Notes under the pieces: model-generated
The model's database searches: none
Seen by the model: only the letters and a program-made list of their open reading frames with translations
What the model was told of the DNA's origin: nothing
Assembly: GCF_027595985.1 (NCBI RefSeq)
Contig: NC_073311.1
Location: forward strand, 31,525,557-31,589,556
DNA: 64,000 bases
Reading direction: 5' to 3'
Origin: Sorex araneus
Lineage: Eukaryota; Chordata; Mammalia; Eulipotyphla; Soricidae
Program-made: the position numbers and the translations under genes
Shown: piece by piece, positions 10,984 to 22,450 of the stretch
Position numbering within the stretch: position 1 is the stretch's first letter
How the letters are laid out: each line of letters opens with the position of its first letter

Positions 10984-12426
10984 ATATACTTGAAATATGT
11001 AGCAATTATGAACTTAATGAACTCAGAAATAAATCAGTAATATCTAGAATGTATAAGGCAAAGATATTTTAACTTATTGTGTAGAATAATATTTTCCTTC
11101 CTAATTAATCTTGGTAACTGGACTTTAAAATTTATACCTAAAAATATAAGTAAAAGACAAAAGCAAAAATTCTACTTTTTTGTTAATTCTGAAAGCTGTA
11201 AAAGGTAGAAGTAAGATATGAAAATGATACTGAAATAATTTGATCAATATTGGTACCTCATGGAAGTGATTCAAGAGGACGTGAACAAATGAGTCAGATC
11301 TTTACAATCCTACCCACTCATCCCTAAAATGGAGAGCTTAGAACTTACCCATGTTCTTTTCAAATGCAGTAACAAATATGCAGCAGAAGAAAAAAAATTT
11401 GACAAAAAATTCTACAGGCGTCAAAGTAGACATTTTCTCTGACAAATAAGCCTCACGTATACTATATAATATATATATAGTATATATAAAGTAACAGGTG
11501 AAGGAGGAAATGAGTTATTTAGAATATGTCTGGGGTTACTCTTTTATTGTTATTAATTTTTTATTTAGATCTCATAATTTATAATGCTACTGAAGTCCAT
11601 TTTATGGTTTCAATCAGGGGCTACTCTTAGAGAATAAATTGGGTAGATTTTAGATGGTATGTTATAAATTTGAGGAAGTAGAAGGTCAGCAAGCAATATA
11701 GGATTAGATAGGAAATCTGTTCAAAAATAGTCTGTGGTCAACAAGGCAAACAGAGTCAGGATGTTGAATTACTGGAGATGTTGAGAAAAATAGTAAATTT
11801 ACATATAATGCTGTGCTCAAACATTAGACCTACTATTTAGAAAAGGTAGAAATATACTCATGCAGAAGTAGTTTTTCACCAAATAGTAGCAACTGCTCAT
11901 ATTTGCTCAACATTGAGTAGCTAACTGAGTTTTAGGCACTTCTAAAGTACCATGAATACCAAGCATGCAAGCCTCATGGTTCAATGGGAGCAAAGAAAGT
12001 AACAATTTAGGGTAATTTACTTAACCAGAGGAGGGAAGAGAAGAGAGCTTTTCAGGTAGAATTAATAACATATGGAAAAATAAGGGCATATTAGGAAATG
12101 CTACAAATGTACAAATTATCTTCTTCATCATGACTAAGTATAGAATACTACTGACAGTTGGACATAAGAATGAATTTGGGAAGAAAGAATGAGGTGAGTG
12201 GAACCAGAAACATAAACACAATGTCAAAAAATTCTTCTTTTAAGCAATTGATGACATGATCAGATTGACATTTTATTTGAAGAGATGTTCTGTGAGTGTT
12301 ATGAGTTCACAGCAGCTGGGGTCAGCGACAACTTCCCAAGGAAAAATGGACAATTTCAGTATTTCAAGTGGAAATGTTGCTACATAAACTAAGGAAGTGA
12401 TAGTGAGGATGAAAATAAAGGGGGAC
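10984..12426. other. Mostly unique sequence
   Basis: No gene supported. 11459-11489 is a TA-rich, near-palindromic stretch. 11900-12000 has faint similarity in style to old mammalian repeats, but I cannot assign it. Confidence 0.45.
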
Positions 12427-12531
12427 ATATTAAGGACTTAAACTCTGGCGGATGCTGAATTGTGTAGATGAAAGGATAATAGAGATTAACATTCTCAGTT
12501 GAATTTGGAATGCTGTGCTTACAAAAGTAGC
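12427..12531 (+). repeat. Direct repeat, copy 1 (~100 bp)
   Basis: 'catattaaggacttaaact...tggaatgctgtgcttacaa' recurs at 14017-14125 in the same orientation with small indels. The two copies bracket the VAV3-like fragment and an RTE-derived insertion. I do not recognise the repeat as a known family. Confidence 0.75.
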
Positions 12532-12894
12532 AGTTTCTTCACCTCTAGAAATAAGAAAACTACCTGCAATGTTGCATAATTTTGTGTCTGAGCTTTTTTG
12601 CGTTGATTTTATGTTTATAATTTTATGATCTTTAGCGTAATTTTTAACTTTTTAGGGACAGTCCTATTTCCATGTGTATTTACCAGGAATACAGGCAGTG
12701 AGTGAGACTGGAAGGAGGCAGAGGAAGACAACTGGAATAAAAGGCAATTAATCACCAACCGGCCTAACTTCCTTTTCCTCCTTCATTTGTCCATCGCCGG
12801 TGGGCTTCCGTGGTGGGAAAGCAGTTGGACCACCCAGTGCACATGGTGAGCTCCCAACCACTTTCTGAACACACACAGGGCCCCACTTGGCAGT

Positions 12895-13010
12895 ATTTAG
12901 GATTTCCTCCTGGCTCTGAAATGAGGAATTTCTCCTGGCAGGACTTGGGGGACCACATGGGGTACTGGGGATCAAACCACGTGCAAGGCAGGGAACTCCT
13001 CCTGTGACCC
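12895..13010 (-). mobile_element. Degenerate type A SINE
   Basis: Antisense SOR motifs ('tcctcctggctctgaaatgagg', 'gggggaccacatggggtactgggga', 'acgtgcaaggcaggg'). The head is incomplete. Confidence 0.7.
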
Positions 13011-13082
13011 CTGCTGGACATTGCTGGCTGTTTTGTAGGATTCAGATGAGGTGGCATCGGTGGGGCACGGAGGGGCTGGCTG

Positions 13083-13286
13083 AGTCGCAGCGCCATCGGG
13101 CATGGTGCGCAGTGGCTCATCCACTACAGGGTGCTGCCCGCCGGCCACCAGGTGACCTGGCTCTTGGCGTGGGTGTTCGACCTGGCACAGACCCTCCACA
13201 ACAGGGTCCTGCTCTTCCAGCTGCTCAACAACCTTTCAGCACATTCCATCAATCTCAAGGAGATCAACCTGAGGCCCCAGATGTCC
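13083..13286 (+). pseudogene. VAV3: VAV3 exon-1-like fragment (non-functional)
   Basis: From about 13107 one frame reads like the start of the calponin-homology domain of the VAV guanine-nucleotide exchange factors. It has a 'QWLIH.RVLP..H.VTW' segment, then 'VFDLAQTL', '[26 protein letters not shown]'. The [17 protein letters not shown] wording fits VAV3 better than VAV1 or VAV2 as I know them. Similarity stops at the MSQ position, where I believe exon 1 ends in VAV genes, and the next bases are GTGCTG. That fits a copied genomic exon with intron, not a retrocopy. Against function: the initiator region is scrambled, the conserved D-G before VLLCQ is N-R, and D-S-A-Q is replaced by L-L-A-W. 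It could be a duplicated exon or a diverged piece of a larger rearrangement. Confidence 0.65.
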
Positions 13287-13413
13287 CAGGTGCTGCCCAG
13301 AGATGCAGGCGGTGCATGTTTGTCAGCCTGTGGATCGTTACAAAATGCCAGCCGACCAAAAGCTTGCTTTCAGTAGACTGGTAACACAGTAAAGACCATT
13401 AGAGGCCACCCAA

Positions 13414-13672
13414 AAGCCTCCGTCCCTCTCGAAGAGCCTGGCAAGCTACCAAGGATATCCTGCCCGCATGGCAGATCCTGGCAAGCTACCCATGACATAG
13501 TTGATATGCCAAACAACAGTGACAGTAACAACAATAGCTTGCTCTCTGTGTTCCTGGAGCGAGCAGACGCCCTTGGGCTGCACTGGCACATGACAGGGAT
13601 GAATGAAGATGTTACTGGTGCCCACTCGAGCAATTGATGAACAAGAGAGTGATAGTGATAGTGATTACCAAA
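13414..13672 (+). mobile_element. RTE-derived deleted element with long 3' tail
   Basis: The 5' part (to about 13535) matches the RTE 5' untranslated module ('aagcctccgtccctctcg', 'ggcagatcctggcaagctac', 'gatatgccaaacaacag'). It is joined directly to the last ~130 bp of the RTE ('gtgttcctggagcgagcagacg', 'gttactggtgcccactcgag') and ends in (agtgat)n. The breakpoint differs from the deleted elements at 387 and 30878, so this is an independent deletion product. The tRNA-like head is absent. Confidence 0.75.
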
Positions 13673-13885
13673 AAATTAAACTACTAGAGAACAAAGGGAA
13701 GGGGAAATTTTCTCTAGAATAAAATCTATTAGTTTTTCCTTATACATAGGCCCATAGCAATTTCCCTATCATCGTACAGATACATTTTCATCTAGAAAGA
13801 GTACTCATATGCACAAATTAAATGTTTTAATATGTTAAGTTTAAAATGTGTGTGTCTTTGTCTCTGTCTGCTTCTGCCTCTCTCT

Positions 13886-14010
13886 CTTTTTTTTGAATTT
13901 CTTGAATCACCATGAGATACAGTTACAAGCTTTCATGATTGATTTTCAGTCATACAATGTTCAAATACCCATCCCTCCACCAGTGCACACTTTCCACCAC
14001 CAATGTGGTT
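13886..14010 (-). mobile_element. Old L1 3' end
   Basis: Antisense copy of the L1 terminus ('gaatcaccatgagatacag', 'acaagctttcatgattgat', 'gtgcacactttccaccacc'), with the poly-A complement at the left edge. Confidence 0.85.
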
Positions 14011-14016
14011 GAAGGG

Positions 14017-14125
14017 GCCATATTAAGGGCTCAAACTCTGGCAGATGATGAGGTAACTGAATTGTATAGATGAAAGGATAACAGATAAATTATCAGTTGA
14101 ACTTGGAATGCTGTGCTTACAAGCA
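14017..14125 (+). repeat. Direct repeat, copy 2 (~100 bp)
   Basis: Same sequence as 12427-12531 with about 85% similarity by eye and a small 'gaggtaac' insertion. It abuts the antisense L1 fragment ending near 14010. Confidence 0.75.
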
Positions 14126-14324
14126 TTCCTCTACCCCCACTGCCTATCTCTTGTTGTCTCCCTTTATCTCGGTGGCTTCTCTTCGTCACTGTCTCTCGCT
14201 CTCATTATATACATACACACTCAGTTTTTATGGTATGTTCTTATGTTTTCTGGAATAACTCTGTCAGAAGTCACATGGTCTCTGGAGCACTTCCAGGAAC
14301 AAACTTCAAACGCAGAGTCGGCAA

Positions 14325-14380
14325 TAGCTCCTGAGCATTGCCAGGTTTGGCCCCCAAACAACCAGTATAATTCAATCTGT

Positions 14381-14412
<32 letters not shown>
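14325..14412 (+). repeat. SINE 3' scrap followed by (CA)n
   Basis: 14325-14362 ('tcctgagcattgccaggttt') looks like the last part of a type A SINE in sense orientation. 14384-14412 is a perfect (CA)n array. Confidence 0.6.
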
Positions 14413-14554
14413 AATTGAGACCAAAATGGCTAATTCAGTGAGGAAGAAAAAAGAATAGAATACAGAAGAAAATTCTCATTCCCTGTAGACCAAATGTTGG
14501 GGTTCTAGGAAGAGCCTTTCCATTCCACTCCTGTTCCCCTTGCCACATCATCTT

Positions 14555-14720
14555 TTATTTTGGAGGGTGTCCACACCTGGCGATGCACAAGGGTTACTCC
14601 TGGCTCATGCACTCAGGAATCACCCCTGGCGGCACTCAGGGGACCATATGGGATGCTGGGAATCCAACCCGGGTCAGCCGCGTGCAAGGCAAACGCCCTA
14701 CCCACTGTGCTCCAGCCCTA
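14555..14720 (-). mobile_element. Type A SINE (SOR-type)
   Basis: Full antisense copy with a slightly shortened head. A short candidate TSD is the 'catcttt' motif at both edges. Confidence 0.9.
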
Positions 14721-14723
14721 CCG

Positions 14724-16785
14724 AATCATCTTTAGAGTAAGAGGCAATTCCATACTGTCCAGCTCCCCTTTCCTGCTGTTACTCCATCCTGACCTCATTC
14801 CCCAACAGATCTCGGCCTTCACATCTAAAAGGCTAGCATAATACTCATGGTATACTTTTTCAATACCCCACGAAAAGGAGAAATAATTTTGGTAAAAGCA
14901 AAAAGCACCACCCCATTGCATGAAACTCAAATCAAATCCTCAGAGGAGCTGCTTGCACTTACATGTGTAGCCCTTTCTTTCCCAAGCTTCCGGGTATAGT
15001 GCAGCTGTTGTCAGCCATTATTTTCCATGATGCAAATATCTATCTCTCTACTTGCTCTTAAGAATAAAAACAATAAATTCAGAAGTGTAGCAATCTGTTG
15101 ATCACTTTATTGCCACAGTGATGATGATTCAGGGCCCTGATATACATGTGGCTTTCAGAGTTTTTTCTATTAATTTTCAATCTCATTCCTGTGATAATTT
15201 ATGAAAGTTTCCATGACTGTAAACGGTCACATAGTTTTATAGAGTTTGAATGAGATCCATAATACAAAGTTCACTTTCTTTTTTTTTTTGTTTGGCTGGT
15301 TGGTTTTGGTGATAGTAACTTAGTAGCCAAAGATTAAAACCATCATCCCTTTCATTGATCTCTACTGATTAATTCATCAGTGGCAATTAACAAGGTGATG
15401 TACTTATTATATAATTAACAATTTGTGATTCATTTGTAAGTTATTGACCATAGATGGCTTTGTTTATAATTGTGCATCACGTATTCTATTGCTCTATGTC
15501 AACAATACAGATTCTCTCTGAGAGACCTTTCTCTAAGTAGTTGGCCCCTTAATCTCCCACATTTCTCTAGGTTCTCACGGAAACCTGCTCTCTTCAAAAT
15601 TCCACTGCTTCTGCTGCTATCCTCATTTGTAAGAAAATTGCTTCATAATTTTCAAGGAGATTGGAATATTCAAGGCTTTGTCTCCCTATTCCTTTTCTGT
15701 TGCTGTTTCATCATTGTCATATTCTAATGCTCTAGAATGGTCCTCCTATTCCAATATTTGTACTTAATTTTGTAATTTAGGTTATTATAAAATAGACACT
15801 ACGAAACAATTTGAATCCTCAAATGAAATACTAGTAAATAGATTATTATTAGAATTCAGGGATGTTTTAAACTTTTGTATTTGTCATGTATTTGTTCAGG
15901 CCTCTCTGCCAAACTATTCTGCACATGACCTCCAGCTACTTTTCCCTCCTCCTTCTAATAGCTGCAAGCTTTTTCCTTAGGTCACTGCTAGCTGCCCTAC
16001 TTCTTCCCTAGACTAATGGTCCACTTATGTTCAGTAAACTTGGACTGGCTGCTTCCTCTCAAGTGTATTTTATATCCTTTTATGGAGAGTACAGAATTTA
16101 GAATTGGTTAATGTATTTGATATTCTTTGCTATTTGTCAGGCAAATAGCTAATTTAAATCTTAAAATAGTGCTGTAAATTATTACACATAAGTTATGGGT
16201 GACTGAGTTTCAGTCTTGTGCTTTTAGCTGTAGAAAAAAAAATTTTCTTAGAAAAATGTGACTATACAATGGATAGTAAAATACTTGTGCTAATCATGTA
16301 GGTAAGATTATGAGATATTACTAATGCTAATACATGTCCTAAGCCACCCTTTCTCCCTCTATGATACTTAGAGGGAACTAGATGCAAAATGTATAGCATT
16401 TTTTCTTCCTAAATTATTTTATTACATTTCAATTTTAACTAAAAAGTAAATCTTTCCTTAAACTACTTCTACTACCAGTGAAAAATTGTGTTGACGGCTC
16501 TCTAGTACTTTGTAACCTTGGTTTTGTTAGGAAAATCAGTTCTTTTGGGTAACACTATTAGGTTATCTTTTGTTAGGTAACCTTGCTTTTATTAGGTGAA
16601 TCAAATCTGTTGTCAACCTTAGATGGGATGTACAAGGAACAGTCTGAAGGAAATAAATACAGATTACTGGAACATCCTTTTGCTACTAAGTATAAATATT
16701 AAATTGTGTCAGCAGAATTCTGAAATATTTAAGAATATTTAAGAAAGTTATGCATTCAAGAAAGGAATGAACATAGATGATCAGC
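14724..16785. other. Long unique stretch, nothing recognised
   Basis: No repeat or gene that I can support across about 2 kb. Composition is AT-rich with a few poly-A/T runs. Open frames (up to 85 codons near 15470) lack domain features. If this window lies within an intron, this is one of its least disturbed parts. Confidence 0.45.
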
Positions 16786-16832
16786 AGCTTGCAAGGCAAA
16801 TGCCCTACCCTCTGTACTGTCACTCGTGGCCA
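16786..16832 (-). mobile_element. SINE tRNA-head scrap
   Basis: Antisense head only ('cttgcaaggcaaatgcccta', 'tgtactgtcactcgtggcc'). The body is absent. Confidence 0.6.
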
Positions 16833-16917
16833 GCAATGAACAGTATTTAAGTTTAATGTTTTTTTTCTTGGCACTTTAAAACAATCCCTTTTACCTTTGC
16901 TGCAATCTATAAGCAAG

Positions 16918-17005
16918 CTATCATCATCCTTATTTTACAGTGAAGTAATTAAAGTGAAACAACTTGTCCACTGTTGCAAAGTTTTTAAGAAGTTTGAAGA
17001 TGAAG
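16918..17005 (-). mobile_element. MIR SINE relic
   Basis: Antisense MIR core: 'cttattttacagtgaagtaa' and 'caacttgtccactgttgcaaag' match the conserved 'ttttacagatgagg...aacttgcccaaggtcac' region. Confidence 0.65.
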
Positions 17006-17109
17006 CATGAAGATACAGGGTTGATTGTTAAGCTAATGGTTTTTGTGCTTTCTTAAAATATGTCCCTTCTGCTCACTTTTAGAGAGAAGTATTATCCTTA
17101 TGGTTTATT

Positions 17110-17215
17110 TTTTTATTTTTTAATTTAAAAAAAATTTATTGAATCACTGTGAGACAGTTACAAGCTTTCACAATGATCAATGATCAAACACAATGATCAA
17201 ACACCCATCCCTCCA
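17110..17215 (-). mobile_element. L1 3' end, 5'-truncated
   Basis: Antisense terminus of about 100 bp bounded by an 11-bp TSD (tatggtttatt at 17099-17109 and 17216-17226). It contains a short local duplication of the 'caatgatcaa' motif. Confidence 0.85.
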
Positions 17216-17282
17216 TATGGTTTATTATAATGCCTTCCTTGTGAGGGCTTATATAAATTTATAGATAAAATTATGGGCTCTG

Positions 17283-17445
17283 CTATAGTTCAGCAGGTAT
17301 AGTACTTACCTTGCATGAAGCTGACCTGGGTTTGATCCTGAGAACCCCGTATCATTCACTGAGGCCTCCAGGGGTGATCCTTGAGTGCAGAGCCACGAAT
17401 AAGCTCTGAACACTCCCAATGCGATTCCAAAATCAAACAAAAAAG
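17283..17445 (+). mobile_element. Type A SINE, diverged
   Basis: Sense copy with a degenerate head. The TSD is 13 bp with one mismatch (17270-17282 and 17446-17458). Confidence 0.85.
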
Positions 17446-17451
17446 ATTATG

Positions 17452-17650
17452 AGCTCTGGAATTGGACCAAATTTGGGTTTCTAAAGTCTCTTATTATATT
17501 TCTAAGGTCTCTCATTGTATGAACTTGAGCTATTACTTGAAGTCTAAGTACTTCAGTTTCTTTATCTATAAAAAGGGAATGATTGCAACAATATTGCAAT
17601 AATGTTGCTGCAAGCAGTAATGTGATTTGTGAGGAATAAATAGAATATGT
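17452..17650 (+). mobile_element. MIR SINE relic
   Basis: Sense MIR: 'gaacttgagctattacttga', 'cttcagtttctttatctata' and 'gtgatttgtgaggaataaa' align in order with the MIR core and 3' part. Confidence 0.65.
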
Positions 17651-17870
17651 AAAATCAATCAATCAGTAAATAAAAATCTAATTAATTTTTATTAACTTTA
17701 ATAAACAAAAGTTTTATGCTACTTAGTAACCTAAAAAAAATCAATGAACTGGGTTGATACTTAGTTTTTAATAAGTACCAGTGTCATATGCTATGACAAT
17801 GGATCTATTGTGGATATAAAAATATTTCTGGGTTATAAATTATATTTTTCTTGACTACATCTAAATTCTT

Positions 17871-18043
17871 TTTTTTTTTTCTTTTTGGGTCACAGCCGGC
17901 GATGCACAGGGGTTACTCCTGGCTCTGCACTCAGGAATTACCCCTGGCCGTGCTCAGGGGACCATACGGGATGCTGGGATTTGAACCCGGGTCGGCCGCG
18001 TGCAAGGCAAACGCCCTACCCGCTGTGCTATCTCTCCAGCCCC
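17871..18043 (-). mobile_element. Type A SINE (SOR-type), young
   Basis: Near-consensus antisense copy with a perfect 16-bp TSD (ctacatctaaattctt at 17855-17870 and 18044-18059). Confidence 0.95.
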
Positions 18044-18059
18044 CTACATCTAAATTCTT

Positions 18060-18562
18060 AGCAGCGTTCAGTTTCAGAACCTTACCAGATTTTACAGACT
18101 TCTTTTTCCCCTTCATAAAACATAAACTAAAGCTTGGCCATACATTCTTTGTTAATCTCTTAAGATTTAAGTTTAAGAGAAGAGATCTAATTCTTCTAGA
18201 CTTAGTGACTTTCTTGATGAAAAGGATCAAATGCAACAGTTAGGGCTAAGTGACAGAAGGCCATACATCTTAATGTCCCTATATCTTTTAATGTTGATTC
18301 TTAAAGTTCTCAACCACCAGGTAAGAACTGAACCAGCGTGAGGTTGAGAGTGTCATGGATAGGCACCCAGCAAGTCCTAATTTTCCAGTCATCCTTGCCA
18401 AGGAATAAAAAATAGAAGCAAAATTATCTTAGGCTCTCTAGAATTGATCATCCCATCTACTTGCTGATTATCACTAATGGTCTTCAGTTGCCATTAGAAG
18501 TTACCAACTGAAACTTACCCTAATTCCTAACCCACAAATTTATAAGGTATAATGAAGTGATT
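18060..18562. other. Unique sequence, nothing recognised
   Basis: No supported gene, repeat or RNA. Confidence 0.5.
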
Positions 18563-18712
18563 GTTTTTTTTGGTCACATCAGTAGTATTTGGGGGTTACA
18601 CCTGGCTCTGTCATGAAGTATCATTCCTGATGATACTCAGGGTGTTGGGGATTGAACTGAATTTGACTACAGGCAAGGTGCATACCTTAAACCCTGAGCT
18701 ATATTACTAATA
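18563..18712 (-). mobile_element. Old type A SINE
   Basis: Antisense and degenerate: 'ttggtcacatcagtagtatt', 'ggttacacctggctctgtc', 'gttggggattgaactgaat'. Confidence 0.7.
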
Positions 18713-20534
18713 GCTTAACTCCTGTACTATCCCAATAGGACAATAAGAAGAAATTTTATTGTTTTTTCATATTATTTAGAATAATAATTCCTTATTATTG
18801 CTTTATATCAGTAAGTTTTGATATAGTTTATCACGTAGTAATGAATACTGAAATGTGCCTTTATTTATTTAAGAAGAAATTACCATGCCAACAATGATTC
18901 TTGGCACTTGGTAGATGCATCCTTGAACAACTTAGGCAAACCCACTATTGTCATGAGGGTTTCAAATTGCATACATATTGTTAGTTATTCAAAAACACTG
19001 GATAAAAAAATAAAATGGAAAGATAGAGGCTTGTAGGGGCTGAGGCAAGTGGTTATTTAAATGGACCGATTAAGAAAGGACTTTGAAACAGCTCATTTGA
19101 ACAGAAATATGACTGAAGTTTTAAAATTATTCATTCCCTCCCTCATTAATCCATTTACCTATTCAATTATTACTCATTACTCTATGTCAGGCACTGTGCT
19201 CAATGTAGAATATGATGATCATAATGTCTTGTGAGGCAGATAAGTAGAGATAATCACAGCATCATCTCAAAGAGCTATGTACAGGGAGATTTGGAGGCAC
19301 AATTAAGAGGCATTTGGCTAACCATGTGGAAACCAGAAAGATAGAACACTTCCTTAAGTAAAATGCATTTCAAAGGAGTCAATTGGAGAAGTTGATTGCT
19401 TACTTGAATGATACTGTTGTAGCTTAAAACACATCAGGAACTTTCCTTTCGCTATTGTGCATGTAAGAGTATAGTGCTTGTCTCTTAAAGCCAAAGAAAT
19501 GCTTGTGGAATTAAAATTATTTAATTTTAGTTTTAAGAGTCATTTGTATGTCACGTAGGAAAAATTTTCTTACACCGTGTGCCTTGCTATACCTCTCTGT
19601 TGAACCCTAATGATATTTTAGAATGTGATTGTTCATTCCCCTTATTCATCAGAAGTGGCCCTGCATTTATTTGGTTGAGTCCATTTATCCTAAAACAATG
19701 AAGATTTGCAAATCCTGAGGTTTTCAAATAACCAAAAAATGATCTTGTTTACTTTTTAAAAGCATGGCCCAAAAAAGAGCATTGAAAATATTTTTAGCGT
19801 TAGTAGCAGCAGAGACAGCAGGAGTACAGGGCCTCCTGGGGTGACTCATTTGAAAGAAGCATCATTCATTTGAATGTGTAAGTAATGCTGGGGTTTTGTT
19901 TGTTTGTTGGAAGCAATTGCATTGCTTTATAGTCTTGTCCTGTTTTGTTTTTTTCAGGTATCAAGTTGAACTGGATCTCATTTGTACACGTTTTCAGTGC
20001 TCATCTATGCTCCATGGATTCTCTCAAATATGTCTCCCTATTTAAACTTCTCAGGATTCTTATCATATATAGACAGAAGTTTACCCAAACCTTCATAGTT
20101 TGCTTCTAAGCTTAGCTTCTAATCCCAAACATTTAATTCTTTAATTCATAATTCATAAATGGTGTTATCTTCAGCCTAGTTGCCTGGGGGAATGTTGACA
20201 TTATCTGGGACACCTCTACTTCCTCAACATTGACAACCAATTTCTCAGTTTTTATTCTACTTTCTAAATATACCTTGACTTTCCTATGACCCTGTTCCAT
20301 GACAACTGCCATGATTCAGGATTTTACTTGTCTTTTTCTAGACTAGTTTTCCTTCTGCCTGAAATGTTCCTATTCACCTTGACTACTTAGTCAACACAGC
20401 TCATAGGACTGAGGTTAGACTCATCACATTTGTATTCCCTAGTAACTTGTTCATAATTTTGTAGTAGCCTTTGTTGTACTGATGTATATTTTTTTGTTAT
20501 TCTGCCTTCAGTTTTCTGTTTTCAGAGCTTACTT
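18713..20534. other. Mostly unique; possible ancient repeat at 19120-19290
   Basis: Apart from a tract resembling an old mammalian repeat ('tctatgtcaggcactgtgct' near 19181), I see nothing identifiable. No gene is supported. Confidence 0.45.
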
Positions 20535-20695
20535 GTTTTGGGGATGTGGGGTGGTGGTGGGATCTATACCTGTCTGTGCTCAGGGTTTACTCTTGATCTG
20601 AGCCCTGGTGGGGCTTGGGGGACCATATGGTGTGCTGGGAACTGAACCCGGCATGCAAGAGAAGTGCCCTGCTCACTGTACTATCTTCTCCCTTG
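20535..20695 (-). mobile_element. Type A SINE, diverged
   Basis: Antisense body and head ('gtgctcagggtttactcttg', 'gggggaccatatggtgtgct', 'gcatgcaagagaagtgccct'). Confidence 0.8.
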
Positions 20696-21635
20696 ACTTG
20701 CATAGTCTGCTTAGTCCAATTCAACAACGCCATATTAACATGGAGTAGGCAGTCTGATAGGGTCTATTGTACAAAGTGCACATAATCTTAGACCTTGCGG
20801 GGAATATATTACAGTAAAGGAGAGAGATAATAAAAAATAATTGCAGCCAAGTACAATGAACATAATGATAGAGGAAAGACAGGCAGTCATGAAAATACAT
20901 AATGTAATTATACGGAGTTAGAGAAAAGTTTTCCTGAGGCAATAGCATTCAATCTGAAACCTGCAGATGAGTTACTCAGCCAGATTTGGGGATTGGAAAG
21001 TAGAATGATGAAATACTAATGTCAGAGGAATTAATATACATAAGGGTCACAGAGAAAGATCATAAGGGGTTTAAAAACAGTATGACGCTATTGTGAAATA
21101 TCTATTCATTAAATAAGATTTGGGGATAGGAATTTATCTGTAATACTCAGTTTTCTGAAGACCATAAAGTTCTTTCTGGTTAAATTGCACAACAAACTTT
21201 TAAAATAGTTTGTATACTTTCCTGCATTCTTCCATAGTAACTATTTAACTCAATTTTATTTAACAATTTAAATTAATCAATCATAATTTCAGTAATTGTT
21301 TTGATATGACAATCATTGTTGGTCGCCTCTACTCATACGCACTCCAAAGTCTCTTCTTCCTTGTTAATGAAATTTGAAACTTGATTTGATTGGAGTATCA
21401 ATGTGCTCTGTGGCAGGGAATGCTATCGATCTAGACTTGTGTTATCCATGAAGGAAGCCACTAGTCACAAGTGGATTCTGGACATTAGGCTACTACTGAG
21501 GACTATCTAAACTGATGTCAAGCACATGTAAAAGATATACTGGATGGATCAGAGTTTGTCTCCATATCTTGCTTGAGGTCATGATCTGGGAGCCCCAGAA
21601 CCACAAAACCACATGGGATCTTTTGTACACTGTTT
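20696..21635. other. Unique sequence, nothing recognised
   Basis: AT-rich, without supported features. Confidence 0.5.
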
Positions 21636-21637
<2 letters not shown>

Positions 21638-21670
<33 letters not shown>

Positions 21671-21780
21671 AAGAGAGAGAGTGAGGGAGAGAGAGAGAGA
21701 GAGACTCTGTGTGTATGTGTGTGTGAGACAGAGACAGAAAGACAGAGACAGAGAGACAGAGAGAGACTGTGTGTGTGTGT
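21638..21780. repeat. Compound (GT)n-(GA)n-(GT)n microsatellite
   Basis: Consecutive GT, GAGA, GT, GACAGA, GA and GT arrays over about 140 bp. The strand asymmetry produces several artefactual open frames rich in Ser/Leu or Glu/Arg. Confidence 0.95.
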
Positions 21781-22140
21781 GACATACATGCTGGATTTCA
21801 AACACTAAGCAAAAATATCTCAGAAATGTTTATATTGGGATTATGTTAAAGTAATACTATATTGGATATCTTTAGTTAAAATATACAATTAAAAGATCTT
21901 ACTTATTTTTACATAAAAATATGACTGCTAGAACATTGCATAGAAGTTTTTATAATTTATCAACCATAAAGTATTGTTTTAAGTAATTCATGACAATTAT
22001 TTTCCCTTTTTATCTTTCTCATACTCCCTTGAAGGCCTGATAGCCATGTGATCCAATTTTTGACAAATGAGATCTGAGCACAATTCTGTTGAGAGTTTTC
22101 TGGTAAAGTTCTTACTTTAATTAAACATGTTTCAAATGAG

Positions 22141-22450
22141 GGCATTATGCTAAGTAAAATAAATCAGCTGAAGACAAATACCATGTGATTTCACTCATGT
22201 GAACTATAAAGGATCAAAAACAAATATGACATATAAGGCATGAAAACAAACTCCTAAACAGAACAGATAGGTGGTTATCAGAGGGAAATGAATGAAGCCT
22301 AGAAAAGAGGTCTAGTGTATGATGGTGGAAATTAGGCTTTTGGTACTGATCATAATGAAATCCATATAGATGCTGAATTATGTGTTCACCTGAACATAAT
22401 TCGGTATAATATTATATTATAACTGCTGTTATGTGGATAATAAAAGAAAA
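22141..22450 (+). mobile_element. Ancient L1 3' end
   Basis: Sense: 'atgctaagtaaaataaatcagctgaag' matches the ORF2 C-terminus (MLSEI-like), with 'tgatttcactcatgtg' and a 3' UTR of an old L1M type ('ggtggttatcagagggaaatg'). Confidence 0.75.

Noticed and set aside
13004..13384. 126-codon open frame overlapping the VAV3-like region
   Set aside because: Runs in a different frame from the VAV-like protein and has no features of its own.
21493..21808. Several ~100-codon Ser/Leu- or Glu/Arg-rich open frames
   Set aside because: Produced entirely by the GT/GA microsatellite.
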